Assembly (NCBI RefSeq): GCF_014651695.1
Contig: NZ_BMXJ01000008.1
Location: 1 to 64,000 of the forward strand
DNA: 64,000 bases
DNA from: Nocardiopsis terrae
GTDB taxonomy: Bacteria; Actinomycetota; Actinomycetes; Streptosporangiales; Streptosporangiaceae
Direction of reading: 5' to 3'
Shown here: positions 17,490 through 25,645 of the stretch, piece after piece
How the letters are laid out: each line of letters opens with the position of its first letter
Numbering within the stretch: position 1 is the stretch's first letter
The notes under the pieces: generated by a model
What the model was told of the DNA's origin: nothing
Seen by the model: the letters and a program-made list of their open reading frames with translations, nothing else
Database searches by the model: none
Program-made: the position numbers and the translations under genes

Positions 17490-18389
17490 ATGCACAAGAA
17501 GCTCGCCCTCATCGGGCTTCCACTGGTGGTTCTCCTGAGCGCGTGCGGTGGCAGCGATCCCTTCGAGGAGGATGGCGGCGGCGACGGCGGGTCGGGCGCG
17601 GTCGTCATCGGTTCGGCCGACTTCCCCGAGAGCTCCCTGCTCGCCGAACTCTACGGCCGGGCCATGGCGGCCGAGGGCGTCGAGGTCGAGTACCAGCTCA
17701 ACATCGGCAGCCGCGAGGTGTACTACTCGCAGATCGAGTCGGGCAACCTCTCGGTGTTCCCCGAGTACAACGGGGCGACCCTGGCCTACCTCGACGAAGG
17801 GGCGCCCACCGCCGACTCCGAGGAGACCAACGCCCTGGTCGAGGAGGCCCTGCCCGCCGGGCTGGAGATCCTGGACTCCTCCAGTGCGGAGAACAAGGAC
17901 TCCGTCACCGTCACCAGGGAGGTCGCGGACGAGTACGACCTGACCACCCTCGCCGACCTGGCCGACGTCGCCGACGAGCTCGTCCTGGGCGGCCCGCCCG
18001 AGTTCGAGACCCGCCACCAGGGCGTCGAGGGCCTGGAGTCGGTCTACGGTGTCGAGTTCGCGGAGTTCCGCTCGCTGGAGGTCGCGCTGCTGACCCAGGC
18101 GCTGTTGGACGACGACATCCAGGCCGCCAACCTGTTCACGACCGACCCGCAGATCGCGGTGGAGGACTTCGTGGTTCTGGAGGACCCGGAGAACCTCTTC
18201 GGTGCGCAGAACGTCACCCCGCTCATCAACAGCGACCAGGTCGACGACACCGCGCGCGACGCCCTCAACGCCGTCTCCGCGGCCCTCACCACGGAGGAGC
18301 TCACCCGGCTCAACGAGCGCGTCGTGATCCAGAACGAGAACGTCGCCGACGTCGCCCAGGAGTGGCTGGAGGAGCAGGGCCTGGCCTGA
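17490..18389 (+). CDS. Quaternary-amine ABC importer, substrate-binding lipoprotein
   Basis: A 299-residue extracytoplasmic binding protein of the OpuAC/OsmF type. A short signal (MHKKLALIGLPLVVLLSAC) ends in a lipobox with Cys19, followed by a Gly/Asp linker and the bilobal domain that begins VVIGSADFPESSLLAEL. AGAAGG is 8 bases before the ATG at 17490 and only 2 before a GTG at 17484, so I prefer the ATG. It is the last gene of the operon. The ligand is likely betaine, choline or a related amine; the exact one is not decidable from sequence. Confidence 0.92.
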   Translation: MHKKLALIGLPLVVLLSACGGSDPFEEDGGGDGGSGAVVIGSADFPESSLLAELYGRAMAAEGVEVEYQLNIGSREVYYSQIESGNLSVFPEYNGATLAYLDEGAPTADSEETNALVEEALPAGLEILDSSSAENKDSVTVTREVADEYDLTTLADLADVADELVLGGPPEFETRHQGVEGLESVYGVEFAEFRSLEVALLTQALLDDDIQAANLFTTDPQIAVEDFVVLEDPENLFGAQNVTPLINSDQVDDTARDALNAVSAALTTEELTRLNERVVIQNENVADVAQEWLEEQGLA

Positions 18390-18446
18390 CGCCCACAGGG
18401 GTGTCCCGATCACGTTCGGAGGCGCCGGCCCCGGGCCGGGCACAGG

Positions 18447-18722
18447 CTGATGCCGTTGGTGAATTCGGGGTCCTGGTTCAGGGCCTGGTCCTGGTTCCGG
18501 GGCAGGTTCAGGGGCGGGTTTGTGCCGGGGGTCTGCTCGCTCCGCCCCGCTGAACTGTGCCCCGGATAGCTTCACGGGGCTGCAGTTCCCCCGTTTCCTG
18601 CCGCGTGATGGTGGCCGGCTTCGCTGCGCGGGTCCAGGTGGTTCGTCCTCGCTTCGCTGCGGGCGCTCCACCTGGACTCGCTTCGCTGTGACGGCGGGGT
18701 GGCGGCTGTCGGGAAACGGGGG
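18447..18722. repeat. Left arm of a large imperfect inverted repeat
   Basis: This arm is similar, in reverse complement, to 19251-19670. Well-matched blocks are 18447-18475 with 19642-19670, 18600-18621 with 19358-19376, 18643-18676 with 19295-19327 (about 30 of 33 positions), and 18708-18722 with 19251-19266. Between blocks the copies differ by substitutions and indels, so it is an old duplication. Confidence 0.75.
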
Positions 18723-19036
18723 TGTGTGGGCGGGGCGGTCAGGGGCCAGCCTCTTTCGGGGCCCTCGGGCCCGGGCTGTGCTCGGCAAGGCCGGGCCCTA
18801 CCTGCCCCACGGCTTCTGGGCCTTCGGCCGCTTCTTACCCAGCTCTGCGCGCAACGCCTGGCCGTGTCGCGGACGGTCATGGTCTGCCGTGCAACAGCCG
18901 CAGCGAGGGCGGGTGTCACGGGCGGCCCCTGGGGCCAGCAGCAGGGGCGGGCGGCCGCCACGGAGCCTGCGGCACCCATGGTGTCCGAAATCCGACTGGC
19001 GGGGCGCCTGTTGCTTCCGAAGCCGTCCCAATCGCC

Positions 19037-19094
19037 GTGATCTTGCTACCAGGGGCAACTTCGGCGCCGAAGTTGCCCCTGGTAGCAAGATCAC
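19037..19094. repeat. Perfect 58-bp palindrome
   Basis: Positions 19037-19065 (starting gtgatcttgctaccaggggc) are the exact reverse complement of 19066-19094, with no loop. It is AT-richer than the surroundings and lies near the centre of the larger inverted repeat. It has no U-run and no gene reads into it closely, so a simple terminator role is not obvious. Confidence 0.9.
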
Positions 19095-19250
19095 CGTGAA
19101 AAGGGGGTCCAAACTCCGACCGGAGCGAGCAGAGGGGCGCATGGGCCCGGCCGCCGGACCGGACCGGGGGCAGCGGCCCGATCCGGCCCGAACAAGGGGA
19201 ACAGGGGCCGGGACCCGCAGGGCCCCGGCCCCTGCAACCCGACCCCCCCT

Positions 19251-19670
19251 CCCCGTTTCCCGACAGCCGCCGACCCGCCGCCCGTGGCATGCGGGTCAAG
19301 GTGGAGCGCCCGGAGCGAAGCGAGGACGTACGACCTTGACGCGTGCGGTGCGGGCGGCCACCATCATGCGGCGGGAAAGGGGGCTCTTCGGCTCTTCGGC
19401 TCTTCGGCTCTTCGGCTCTTCGGCTCTTCGGCTCTTCGGCTCTTCGGCTCTTCGGCTCTTCGGCTCTTCGGCTCTTCGGCTCTTCGGCCAGGTCGCTGAA
19501 CCCTGCCGTCCTCCCCGCCCAGCGCCTTCCTGCCCCGGCACTCCGCCGACCGGGCCCAAACGCCCTGCCGCCCCGGACAACACCCCGGCGGGGTGAAGCG
19601 AGCAGAACCTCTCAGCCGAACCCCGGGACGGGGCCTCGGATCAGAACTCCGGATCCGCCAACAGCATCAG
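19251..19670. repeat. Right arm of the large imperfect inverted repeat
   Basis: Inverted counterpart of 18447-18722. It is longer because it contains the GGCTCTTC microsatellite (19382-19489) and about 100 further bases without a clear match in the left arm. Confidence 0.75.
19382..19489 (+). repeat. Octanucleotide microsatellite (GGCTCTTC) about 13.5 copies
   Basis: An uninterrupted tandem array of the 8-mer GGCTCTTC fills 108 bases. No copy deviates except at the ends. It is inside the right arm of the large inverted repeat and outside any gene I accept. Confidence 0.95.
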
Positions 19671-19677
19671 CACGGGC

Positions 19678-20673
19678 TCAGACCGGGGCCGGTCCTGTGG
19701 AGTCGCGTACGACCAGGTGAGGGGGGAGCACCACCTGCCGGGGCGGGGTGCCCGGGCGGGTCACCCGCTCCAGCAGGAGTTCCACCGCGGCCCGCCCCGC
19801 CGTCTCGTGCGGGCCCGACAGGGTGGTCAGCGCAGGAACGCACAGGTCGGCACCGAAGATGTCGTCGTACCCCACCACGCTTCGATCCCGCGGTACGTCC
19901 AACCCCCGCTCGGCCAGTCGGCGCAGGATCCCTATGGCCAGCAGGTCGTTGTGGGCGACCAGCGCGGTCGCCCCGTCCACCAGCGCGGCGTCCGCTGCCG
20001 CCGCCCCGCTCTCCATCTTGGGTGAGAAGGGGCCCAGCCGCGTGGCCCGCATGCCGTGCCCGGCCGCCGCCGCGCGCAGTGCCTTCCACCGCTCTCCGGC
20101 CAGCCACGAGTCCTTCGGGCCGCTGAGGTAGGCGAGGGACCGGTGGCCCAGCGAGGCCAGGTGCTCGACGATCTGCCAACTACCGCGTCCGTCGTCCACG
20201 CTGGCTCCGGGGAGCCCTTCGATCTGCCGGTTGACCAGGGCCAGATTGTGCTCTCGTGCCAGTTCCACGGTGGTCTCGTCGCTCATGCGGCTCGCCGCGA
20301 GCACGAACCCGTCCACCGAGCGTTCCAGGCGTTCGATCTGCCGTTGCTCGTTGTGGCCCGACTCCTCGGTGTGGCTGAGGATGAAGGTCAGGCCCGCGGT
20401 GCTGGCCCGGCGCTCGGCTCCCCGGATGGTGCCGAAGAAGTGCGGGTTGGTGATGTCGGGGACCAGTAGCGCCACGGTGGCGGTCCGTCCCGACTGCAGG
20501 GCGCTGGCCAGGGGGTTGGGGCGGTAGCCGAGCTGTTCGGCCACACCGAGGATGTGCTCTCGGGTGGCGGGGCTGACCCTGCGGGGGTTGGTGAAGGCAC
20601 GGGAGACCGTGGATGCGGCGACTCCGGCCTCCTTGGCGACGTCGTAGACGGTGCTGCGTCTGAGCGGTCTCAT
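19678..20673 (-). CDS. LacI-family regulator of the shikimate/quinate island
   Basis: A 331-residue repressor-type protein. The N-terminal HTH and hinge (TVYDVAKEAGVAASTVSRAF) are classical LacI, followed by a periplasmic-binding-protein-like ligand domain beginning VALLVPDITNPHF. I start it at the ATG at 20673, which has AAAGG about 6 bases upstream; a longer frame to 20730 would run through the operator. It is divergent from the TRAP-dehydratase-dehydrogenase genes and shares a 156-base control region containing a perfect TGGCAA-TCGC-TTGCCA operator. The inducer is probably shikimate, quinate or dehydroshikimate, which is inference. Confidence 0.9.
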   Translation of the reverse strand: MRPLRRSTVYDVAKEAGVAASTVSRAFTNPRRVSPATREHILGVAEQLGYRPNPLASALQSGRTATVALLVPDITNPHFFGTIRGAERRASTAGLTFILSHTEESGHNEQRQIERLERSVDGFVLAASRMSDETTVELAREHNLALVNRQIEGLPGASVDDGRGSWQIVEHLASLGHRSLAYLSGPKDSWLAGERWKALRAAAAGHGMRATRLGPFSPKMESGAAAADAALVDGATALVAHNDLLAIGILRRLAERGLDVPRDRSVVGYDDIFGADLCVPALTTLSGPHETAGRAAVELLLERVTRPGTPPRQVVLPPHLVVRDSTGPAPV

Positions 20674-20703
20674 GGCGACCTTTGTACGAGATGCGGCAAC
20701 TTT

Positions 20704-20719
20704 TGGCAATCGCTTGCCA
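20704..20719. promoter_or_regulatory. LacI-type operator
   Basis: TGGCAATCGCTTGCCA is a perfect inverted repeat (TGGCAA/TTGCCA, 4-base spacer). It lies 31 bases upstream of the LacI start and 111 bases upstream of dctQ, so one repressor could control both divergent units. Confidence 0.75.
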
Positions 20720-20739
20720 TCATGATCCACCGAAACCTA

Positions 20740-20753
20740 GTGTTCACGAACAC
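20740..20753. promoter_or_regulatory. Second palindrome in the shikimate-island control region
   Basis: GTGTTCACGAACAC is a perfect 14-bp palindrome, 20 bases from the LacI operator and of unrelated sequence. It may be the site of another regulator or a second control input. The protein is unknown. Confidence 0.5.
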
Positions 20754-20829
20754 GACATATGGCCCTGGTCACAAGGGCCTGTGGCCTGTAGTGATGTGAT
20801 TTTTTTCTGCTGAAACAGGAGCCCTTGGG

Positions 20830-21390
20830 ATGACCGACTCCCTCAGGAACCCCGGAGACGGGCCCCCGGGCTCGCGTCCGCGGGTGATCCGGTGGTTGGA
20901 GGCCGTCGAACTGGCCGTCGGCGCACTCCTGCTCGTCATGATCTTCGCGCTGATGCTGGTGCAGGCACTCCAGCGTCACCTGCCGGTGGACAGTTGGGTC
21001 TGGGTCGGTGAACTCGCCCGCTACGGACTGGTGTGGCTGGGCTTCGCCCTCACCGGCTACCTCATGGGGCGTGACGAGCACATCACCCTCAAACTGGTCG
21101 ACCTCGTGGCCCGGGGGTGGGCGATGCGCTCGGTCTGGGTGCTCTCCAACCTCGTCGTGGCCGCCGCCGCTGCCACCTTCGCCTACGGTGCCGCCGAACT
21201 GGTCTTCGGCCCGTCCCCGCAGACGACCCCCGCCCTCGGTATCCCGCTGACCCTGACCTACGTCATTCCGATGGCCGGGCTCGCCCTGGCCGCGCTGCGC
21301 TCCCTGGCCAACGCGGTCCTGATGCCCGGACCACCCTCTTCCGAACTCCCGCCCACCGCCGCCGAGAACTCTGAGGAGCCCAACCGATGA
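20830..21390 (+). CDS. dctQ: TRAP transporter small membrane subunit (DctQ)
   Basis: A 186-residue protein with four predicted membrane helices (from ~28, ~62, ~102 and ~140), the size and topology of DctQ. The family works with DctM and a binding protein to import carboxylates using an ion gradient. ACAGGAG precedes the ATG by about 9 bases. Its stop overlaps the dctM start (ATGA). It is first of five genes in the shikimate/quinate unit, so it probably imports shikimate or quinate. Confidence 0.9.
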   Translation: MTDSLRNPGDGPPGSRPRVIRWLEAVELAVGALLLVMIFALMLVQALQRHLPVDSWVWVGELARYGLVWLGFALTGYLMGRDEHITLKLVDLVARGWAMRSVWVLSNLVVAAAAATFAYGAAELVFGPSPQTTPALGIPLTLTYVIPMAGLALAALRSLANAVLMPGPPSSELPPTAAENSEEPNR

Positions 21391-22661
21391 TCGCCGGATT
21401 CCTCCTCCTCGGGATCATCGTGCTGCTGGCGTTGCGCGTGCCGATCGCCTTCGCGATCCTCGCCCCCTGCCTCGTCTACATGGTCACCACCGACCAGTCC
21501 AACGGACTGGCCCTGCGTACGGCCGCACAGGAGATCAACAGCTTCCCGCTGCTGGCCGTACCCCTGTTCATCCTTGTCGGCGTGGCGGCCAACCACACGG
21601 GGATCGCTGACCGTATCTTCGCCTTCGCCCAGGTCCTGCTGGGGCGGCTTCGCGCCAGCCTGGGCTACGTCAACATCGGCGTCAGCGTCGGTTTCTCCTG
21701 GGTCAGCGGCTCCGCGCTCGCCGACGTCGCCGGAATGAGCAAGATGCAGGTTCCGGCGATGACCAGCCGCGGCTACCCGCGCCGTTTCGCCCTGGGACTC
21801 ACCGCGGCCTCCAGCCTGATCAGCCCGATCATGCCGCCGAGCATCCCGGCGATCGTCTACGCGTCGGTCGCCGCGGTCTCGACCGCGGCCCTGTTCGCGG
21901 CCGCACTCGTGCCGGCGCTCCTGATCGCGGCCGGCCTGGTGGTAGCCGTCTACCTGTGGGGCCGTAAGCACCCCGAACTCGCGGGTGAACGCTCCACCCT
22001 CGCCGAGGCCCGCACGGCCGCCGTCCGGGTCCTGGGCCCGCTCGGCGCTCCGGTGATCCTCCTCGGCGGCATCCTCGGCGGGTACTTCACCCCGACCGAG
22101 GCGGCGGCCGTGGGCGCGGCGTACGTACTCCTGCTCGGCTTCGTCTACCGCGAACTCAACCTGGGCAAGCTGCGGCGGATCGTGGTCGAGACCGCCACCA
22201 CCGCGGCGTCGATCGCGATCGTCCTGGCCGCCTCCGGTCTGCTCGGCTGGATTCTGGCCCGCGAGCGCGTGCCGCACGACATCGCCGACTTCCTGCTCGG
22301 TTTCACCGACAACCCGATCGTCTTCCTGATCGTGGTCAACGTGGTGCTCATCCTGATCGGCACGATCCTGGAGCCGGTCGCGGCCCTGATGATCACCGTT
22401 CCGGTCCTGCTGCCCATCGCCGTGCAGTTCGGGGTGGACCCCGTCCACTTCGGCGTCATCGTCATCGTCAACCTGATGATCGGCCTGCTCACACCCCCGA
22501 TTGGCGGTGTGCTGTTCGTCCTGGGCTCGGCCACCAGGACACCGATGTACGAGGTCTTCCGCGGCACCACACCGTTCCTCGTCCCGCTGCTGCTCACCCT
22601 GGTGGTCCTCACCATCGCCCCGGACCTCGTCCTCTTCCTGCCCCGCTACCTGGGGCTGTAG
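21387..22661 (+). CDS. dctM: TRAP transporter large permease (DctM)
   Basis: A 424-residue, very hydrophobic protein with the DctM pattern of about 12 helices, including SGSALADVAGMSKMQVPAM and SLISPIMPPSIPAIVYA, which correspond to conserved ion/substrate-site segments of this family. It starts by ATGA overlap with dctQ. With DctQ and DctP it forms a complete tripartite carboxylate importer. Length is standard. Confidence 0.93.
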   Translation: MIAGFLLLGIIVLLALRVPIAFAILAPCLVYMVTTDQSNGLALRTAAQEINSFPLLAVPLFILVGVAANHTGIADRIFAFAQVLLGRLRASLGYVNIGVSVGFSWVSGSALADVAGMSKMQVPAMTSRGYPRRFALGLTAASSLISPIMPPSIPAIVYASVAAVSTAALFAAALVPALLIAAGLVVAVYLWGRKHPELAGERSTLAEARTAAVRVLGPLGAPVILLGGILGGYFTPTEAAAVGAAYVLLLGFVYRELNLGKLRRIVVETATTAASIAIVLAASGLLGWILARERVPHDIADFLLGFTDNPIVFLIVVNVVLILIGTILEPVAALMITVPVLLPIAVQFGVDPVHFGVIVIVNLMIGLLTPPIGGVLFVLGSATRTPMYEVFRGTTPFLVPLLLTLVVLTIAPDLVLFLPRYLGL

Positions 22662-22715
22662 ACCCCGACCGACCAAAGCCCCGCGTACCGATCCGACCTT
22701 CCCGAGGAGTTCCCC

Positions 22716-23720
22716 ATGCGACACCCCCACCGCTGGACCGTCCTGGTCCCCGTTCTCGCCCTCGGCCTGACCGCCTGCGGCGGTTCCGGCGACTCCGGCG
22801 AGACCGGTGAGGACATCACCCTGTCCTTCTCCAACAGCTACACCCCGGACCACCCGCACACCCGCTGCGGTATCGACCTGGTCGCCGAGAAGATGGAGGA
22901 GGCAGAGGTCGGTGTCAACATCGACACCTTCCCCAACAGCCAGCTCGGTGACAACACCGAAACCTTCGCCTCGGTCATGTCCGGCGACATCGACATGGAC
23001 GTCCAGGGCTCGGCCGCCCTGGGTTCCGCCTACGAGCCCATCGGTGTCCTCGACGCGGCCTACGCCTTCGACGACGCCGACCAGATGTTCGGCTTCTTCG
23101 ACTCCGAGGACTCCGAACAGTTGAAGGAGGACTTCGAAACGGAGACCGGGGCCAAGATCCTGGACGCGTGGTACTTCGGCGACCGCCACTTCACCGCGAA
23201 CCAGGCCATCCGCACCCCGGACGACCTCGATGGCCTGCGGATGCGCTTCCCGGACTCGCCGATCTACCTGGCCAACGCCGAAGCTCTGGGCGCCACCCCG
23301 ACCACGGTCGCCTTCGAGGAGGTCTACCTCGCCCTGCAGCAGGGCACTGCGGACGGCCAGGAGAACCCGATCCCGACCATCTCCGCCGACAGCTTCGACG
23401 AGGTGCAGAGCCACATCAGCCTCTCCGGCCACCAGGTCGGTTCCCAGATGATCGTGGTCTCCGGTGCCACCTGGCAGCGGCTGGACGAGGAGCAGCGCAG
23501 CGCTCTCCAGGAGGCGGTCAGCGAGGTCCGTGAGGACAACCGCGCCTGCATCGAGGAGGCCGAGGCCGAGATCCTCGAGGCATGGCAGGAGGACGGCACC
23601 ATCGAGGTCGTCGACGACGTCGACGTGGAGGCCTTCCGGGACCAGGCCCGGGCGTACTTCGCCGAGAACCTGGACGCCGAGCAGCTGGAGCTCTACGAGT
23701 CCCTGCACGACGGGTCCTGA
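22716..23720 (+). CDS. dctP: TRAP transporter substrate-binding lipoprotein (DctP)
   Basis: A 334-residue DctP-type binding protein. The signal peptide ends in a lipobox (LGLTACGG), so it is lipid-anchored, as expected in a Gram-positive lacking a periplasm. The mature part has the typical start LSFSNSYTPDHPHTRCG and RMRFPDSP with the family's conserved carboxylate-binding Arg region. GAGGAG precedes the ATG. The downstream dehydratase and dehydrogenase point to shikimate, quinate or dehydroshikimate as ligand; the sequence alone does not prove it. Confidence 0.9.
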   Translation: MRHPHRWTVLVPVLALGLTACGGSGDSGETGEDITLSFSNSYTPDHPHTRCGIDLVAEKMEEAEVGVNIDTFPNSQLGDNTETFASVMSGDIDMDVQGSAALGSAYEPIGVLDAAYAFDDADQMFGFFDSEDSEQLKEDFETETGAKILDAWYFGDRHFTANQAIRTPDDLDGLRMRFPDSPIYLANAEALGATPTTVAFEEVYLALQQGTADGQENPIPTISADSFDEVQSHISLSGHQVGSQMIVVSGATWQRLDEEQRSALQEAVSEVREDNRACIEEAEAEILEAWQEDGTIEVVDDVDVEAFRDQARAYFAENLDAEQLELYESLHDGS

Positions 23721-23767
23721 CCCGAGATCCCGTAAGCAAGCACGACAAGGAAGCACGGGGGAGCAGC

Positions 23768-25645
23768 ATGCGGCGTTCCATCGCCACGGTGTCGCTGAGC
23801 GGGACCCTGGAGGAGAAGCTCCACGCGGCCGCCAAGGCCGGGTTCGACGGTGTCGAGATCTTCGAGAACGACCTCATCGCCTCGCCGCTGCGGCCGCGCC
23901 AGGTCCGTGACCTGGCGCGGTCGCTCGGCCTGGGGATCGATCTCTACCAACCCTTCCGGGATTTCGAGGGGGTGGACGACGCCCGGCTCGAACACAACCT
24001 GCGCCGTGCCGAGGAGAAGTTCGCTCTCATGGTGGAGTTGGGCGCGGACACCATCCTGGTCTGCTCCAACGCCACCCCCACCGCCGTCGACGACGACGAG
24101 CGAGCCGCCGCCCAGCTGCGTCGGCTCGCCCGTACCGCCGAACGGTACGGGGTCCGGGTCGCCTACGAGGCCCTGGCGTGGGGGAGCGCGGTCAACCGCT
24201 ACGCCCACTCCTGGCGGATCGTGGAGAAGGCCGACCACCCCTCCCTGGGGGTGTGCCTGGACAGTTTCCACATCCTCTCCCGGGACGACGACCCCGCGGG
24301 GATCCGTGACATCCCGGGGGAGCGGATCTTCTTCCTCCAGCTCGCGGACGCGCCCCGAATGGCCATGGACGTGCTCCAGTGGAGCAGGCACTACCGGTGC
24401 TTCCCCGGCCAGGGCGGTTTCGACCTGACTACGTTCACCGACCACGTCCTGGCCGCCGGGTACACGGGGCCGCTGTCCCTGGAGGTCTTCAACGACGTGT
24501 TCCGGGCCTCGGACGCGGAACGCACCGCGGCCGACGCGATGCGTTCGCTCTCGCTCCTGGAGGACTCCCTGGGGCGCGGCTCCGGGGAACCGCGCCCCAG
24601 GGCGGAGCTGCGTCGGCTGCCCGAACCGGTGGACCCTTCCGGCTACGCGTTCGTGGAGGTCGCCGCCGAGCCCGAGTCCGCGCGCCAGATCCGGGGCATC
24701 CTGTCCGCGCTGGGTTTCGCGCACACCCACGACCACCGCTCCAAACCGGTCCAGATGTGGCACCACGGTGACGTACGCCTGCTGCTCAACGACACCGACC
24801 CACGGTTGGGCCACACCTGGAGCGGAGCCTCAGCCGTCACCGCGCTCGGCTTCGCCGTTCCCGGCCCGGAGGGTGCGGTGAAGCGCGCCGAGCGGTTGCT
24901 CGCACCGGCACTGCCGCGCCGCCGGGATCCGGCCGAGTCGGATCTGCACGCGGTCGCGGCCCCCGACGGGACCGCCGTGTTCTTCTGCGACCAGGGAACG
25001 GAGGGCGAAGCCGGAACGGCCCCGGCCTGGACGGCGGACTTCTCCGCCCCCGCGGTCGCCGACCGCACCGAGGGGGCCGCCACCGGGCTGGTCGGCATCG
25101 ACCACGTCGGCCTCTTCCAGCCCTTCGACCACTTCGACGAGGCCTCGCTGTTCTACCGTTCCCTGCTCGGGCTGGCCCCGGACGAGAACGTGGAGATGGC
25201 AGCTCCGGACGGTCTGGTGCGCAGCCGTGCCCTGGCGGGTGAGGGCACCGCACCGCGCGTGGTCCTGAACGTGTCGGTCCTGGGCAGGGGCACCCGGGCC
25301 GATGCCGACGGGGGCGCCCAGCACATCGCGCTGGCCTGCGCCGACATCTTCGCCGTAGCCGAGGCGATGCGTGCCGCCGGGGTGAAGCCCCTGCCCATCC
25401 CGGACAACTACTACGACGATCTCGCCTGCCGAACCGATCTACGCCCCGACACCCGTGAGCGGATGCGGAGCGGAGGGATCCTCCACGACCGCGACGGGGA
25501 CGGCGAGTTCTGGCACTTCTACACCGCCACCGTCGACGGCCGGCTCTTCTTCGAGGTGGTCCAGCGGATCGGTGGATACGACGGCTACGGATCCGTCAAC
25601 AGCGCCGTGCGCATGGCCGCGCAGCGGGCGGAGGCTACGTGCTGA
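23768..25645 (+). CDS. quiC: QuiC-type 3-dehydroshikimate dehydratase fused to a VOC/HPPD-like domain
   Basis: A 625-residue two-domain protein. The N-terminal TIM barrel (1-~270) carries E134, D165, H168, Q191 and E239 at the metal-site positions of QuiC1-type dehydratases, which convert 3-dehydroshikimate to protocatechuate. The C-terminal half is a vicinal-oxygen-chelate domain resembling hydroxyphenylpyruvate dioxygenase with H446, H519 and E596 in the usual 2-His-1-Glu arrangement; in relatives its role is unclear. GGGGGAG precedes the ATG. The next gene, shikimate dehydrogenase, overlaps it by 7 bases. Protocatechuate ring-cleavage genes are not in this window. Confidence 0.88.
   Translation: MRRSIATVSLSGTLEEKLHAAAKAGFDGVEIFENDLIASPLRPRQVRDLARSLGLGIDLYQPFRDFEGVDDARLEHNLRRAEEKFALMVELGADTILVCSNATPTAVDDDERAAAQLRRLARTAERYGVRVAYEALAWGSAVNRYAHSWRIVEKADHPSLGVCLDSFHILSRDDDPAGIRDIPGERIFFLQLADAPRMAMDVLQWSRHYRCFPGQGGFDLTTFTDHVLAAGYTGPLSLEVFNDVFRASDAERTAADAMRSLSLLEDSLGRGSGEPRPRAELRRLPEPVDPSGYAFVEVAAEPESARQIRGILSALGFAHTHDHRSKPVQMWHHGDVRLLLNDTDPRLGHTWSGASAVTALGFAVPGPEGAVKRAERLLAPALPRRRDPAESDLHAVAAPDGTAVFFCDQGTEGEAGTAPAWTADFSAPAVADRTEGAATGLVGIDHVGLFQPFDHFDEASLFYRSLLGLAPDENVEMAAPDGLVRSRALAGEGTAPRVVLNVSVLGRGTRADADGGAQHIALACADIFAVAEAMRAAGVKPLPIPDNYYDDLACRTDLRPDTRERMRSGGILHDRDGDGEFWHFYTATVDGRLFFEVVQRIGGYDGYGSVNSAVRMAAQRAEATC

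Larger units (their letters stand above)
18390..19677. other. Gene-free 1.3-kb region with inverted-repeat architecture
   Basis: No plausible gene: all frames are GC-skewed shadows without family similarity. The region consists of two diverged inverted copies of one sequence, a perfect palindrome near its centre and an octanucleotide microsatellite, each listed separately. It separates the ABC importer from the shikimate island. Confidence 0.8.

Noticed and set aside
19382-19489. Possible CRISPR array
   Set aside because: The unit is 8 bp and tandem without spacers, so it is a microsatellite.
19343-19720. Open frames that translate the microsatellite into SALRLFG-type repeats
   Set aside because: The repeat reads open in several frames on both strands simply because the 8-mer contains no stop; no start site, family or codon bias supports a protein.
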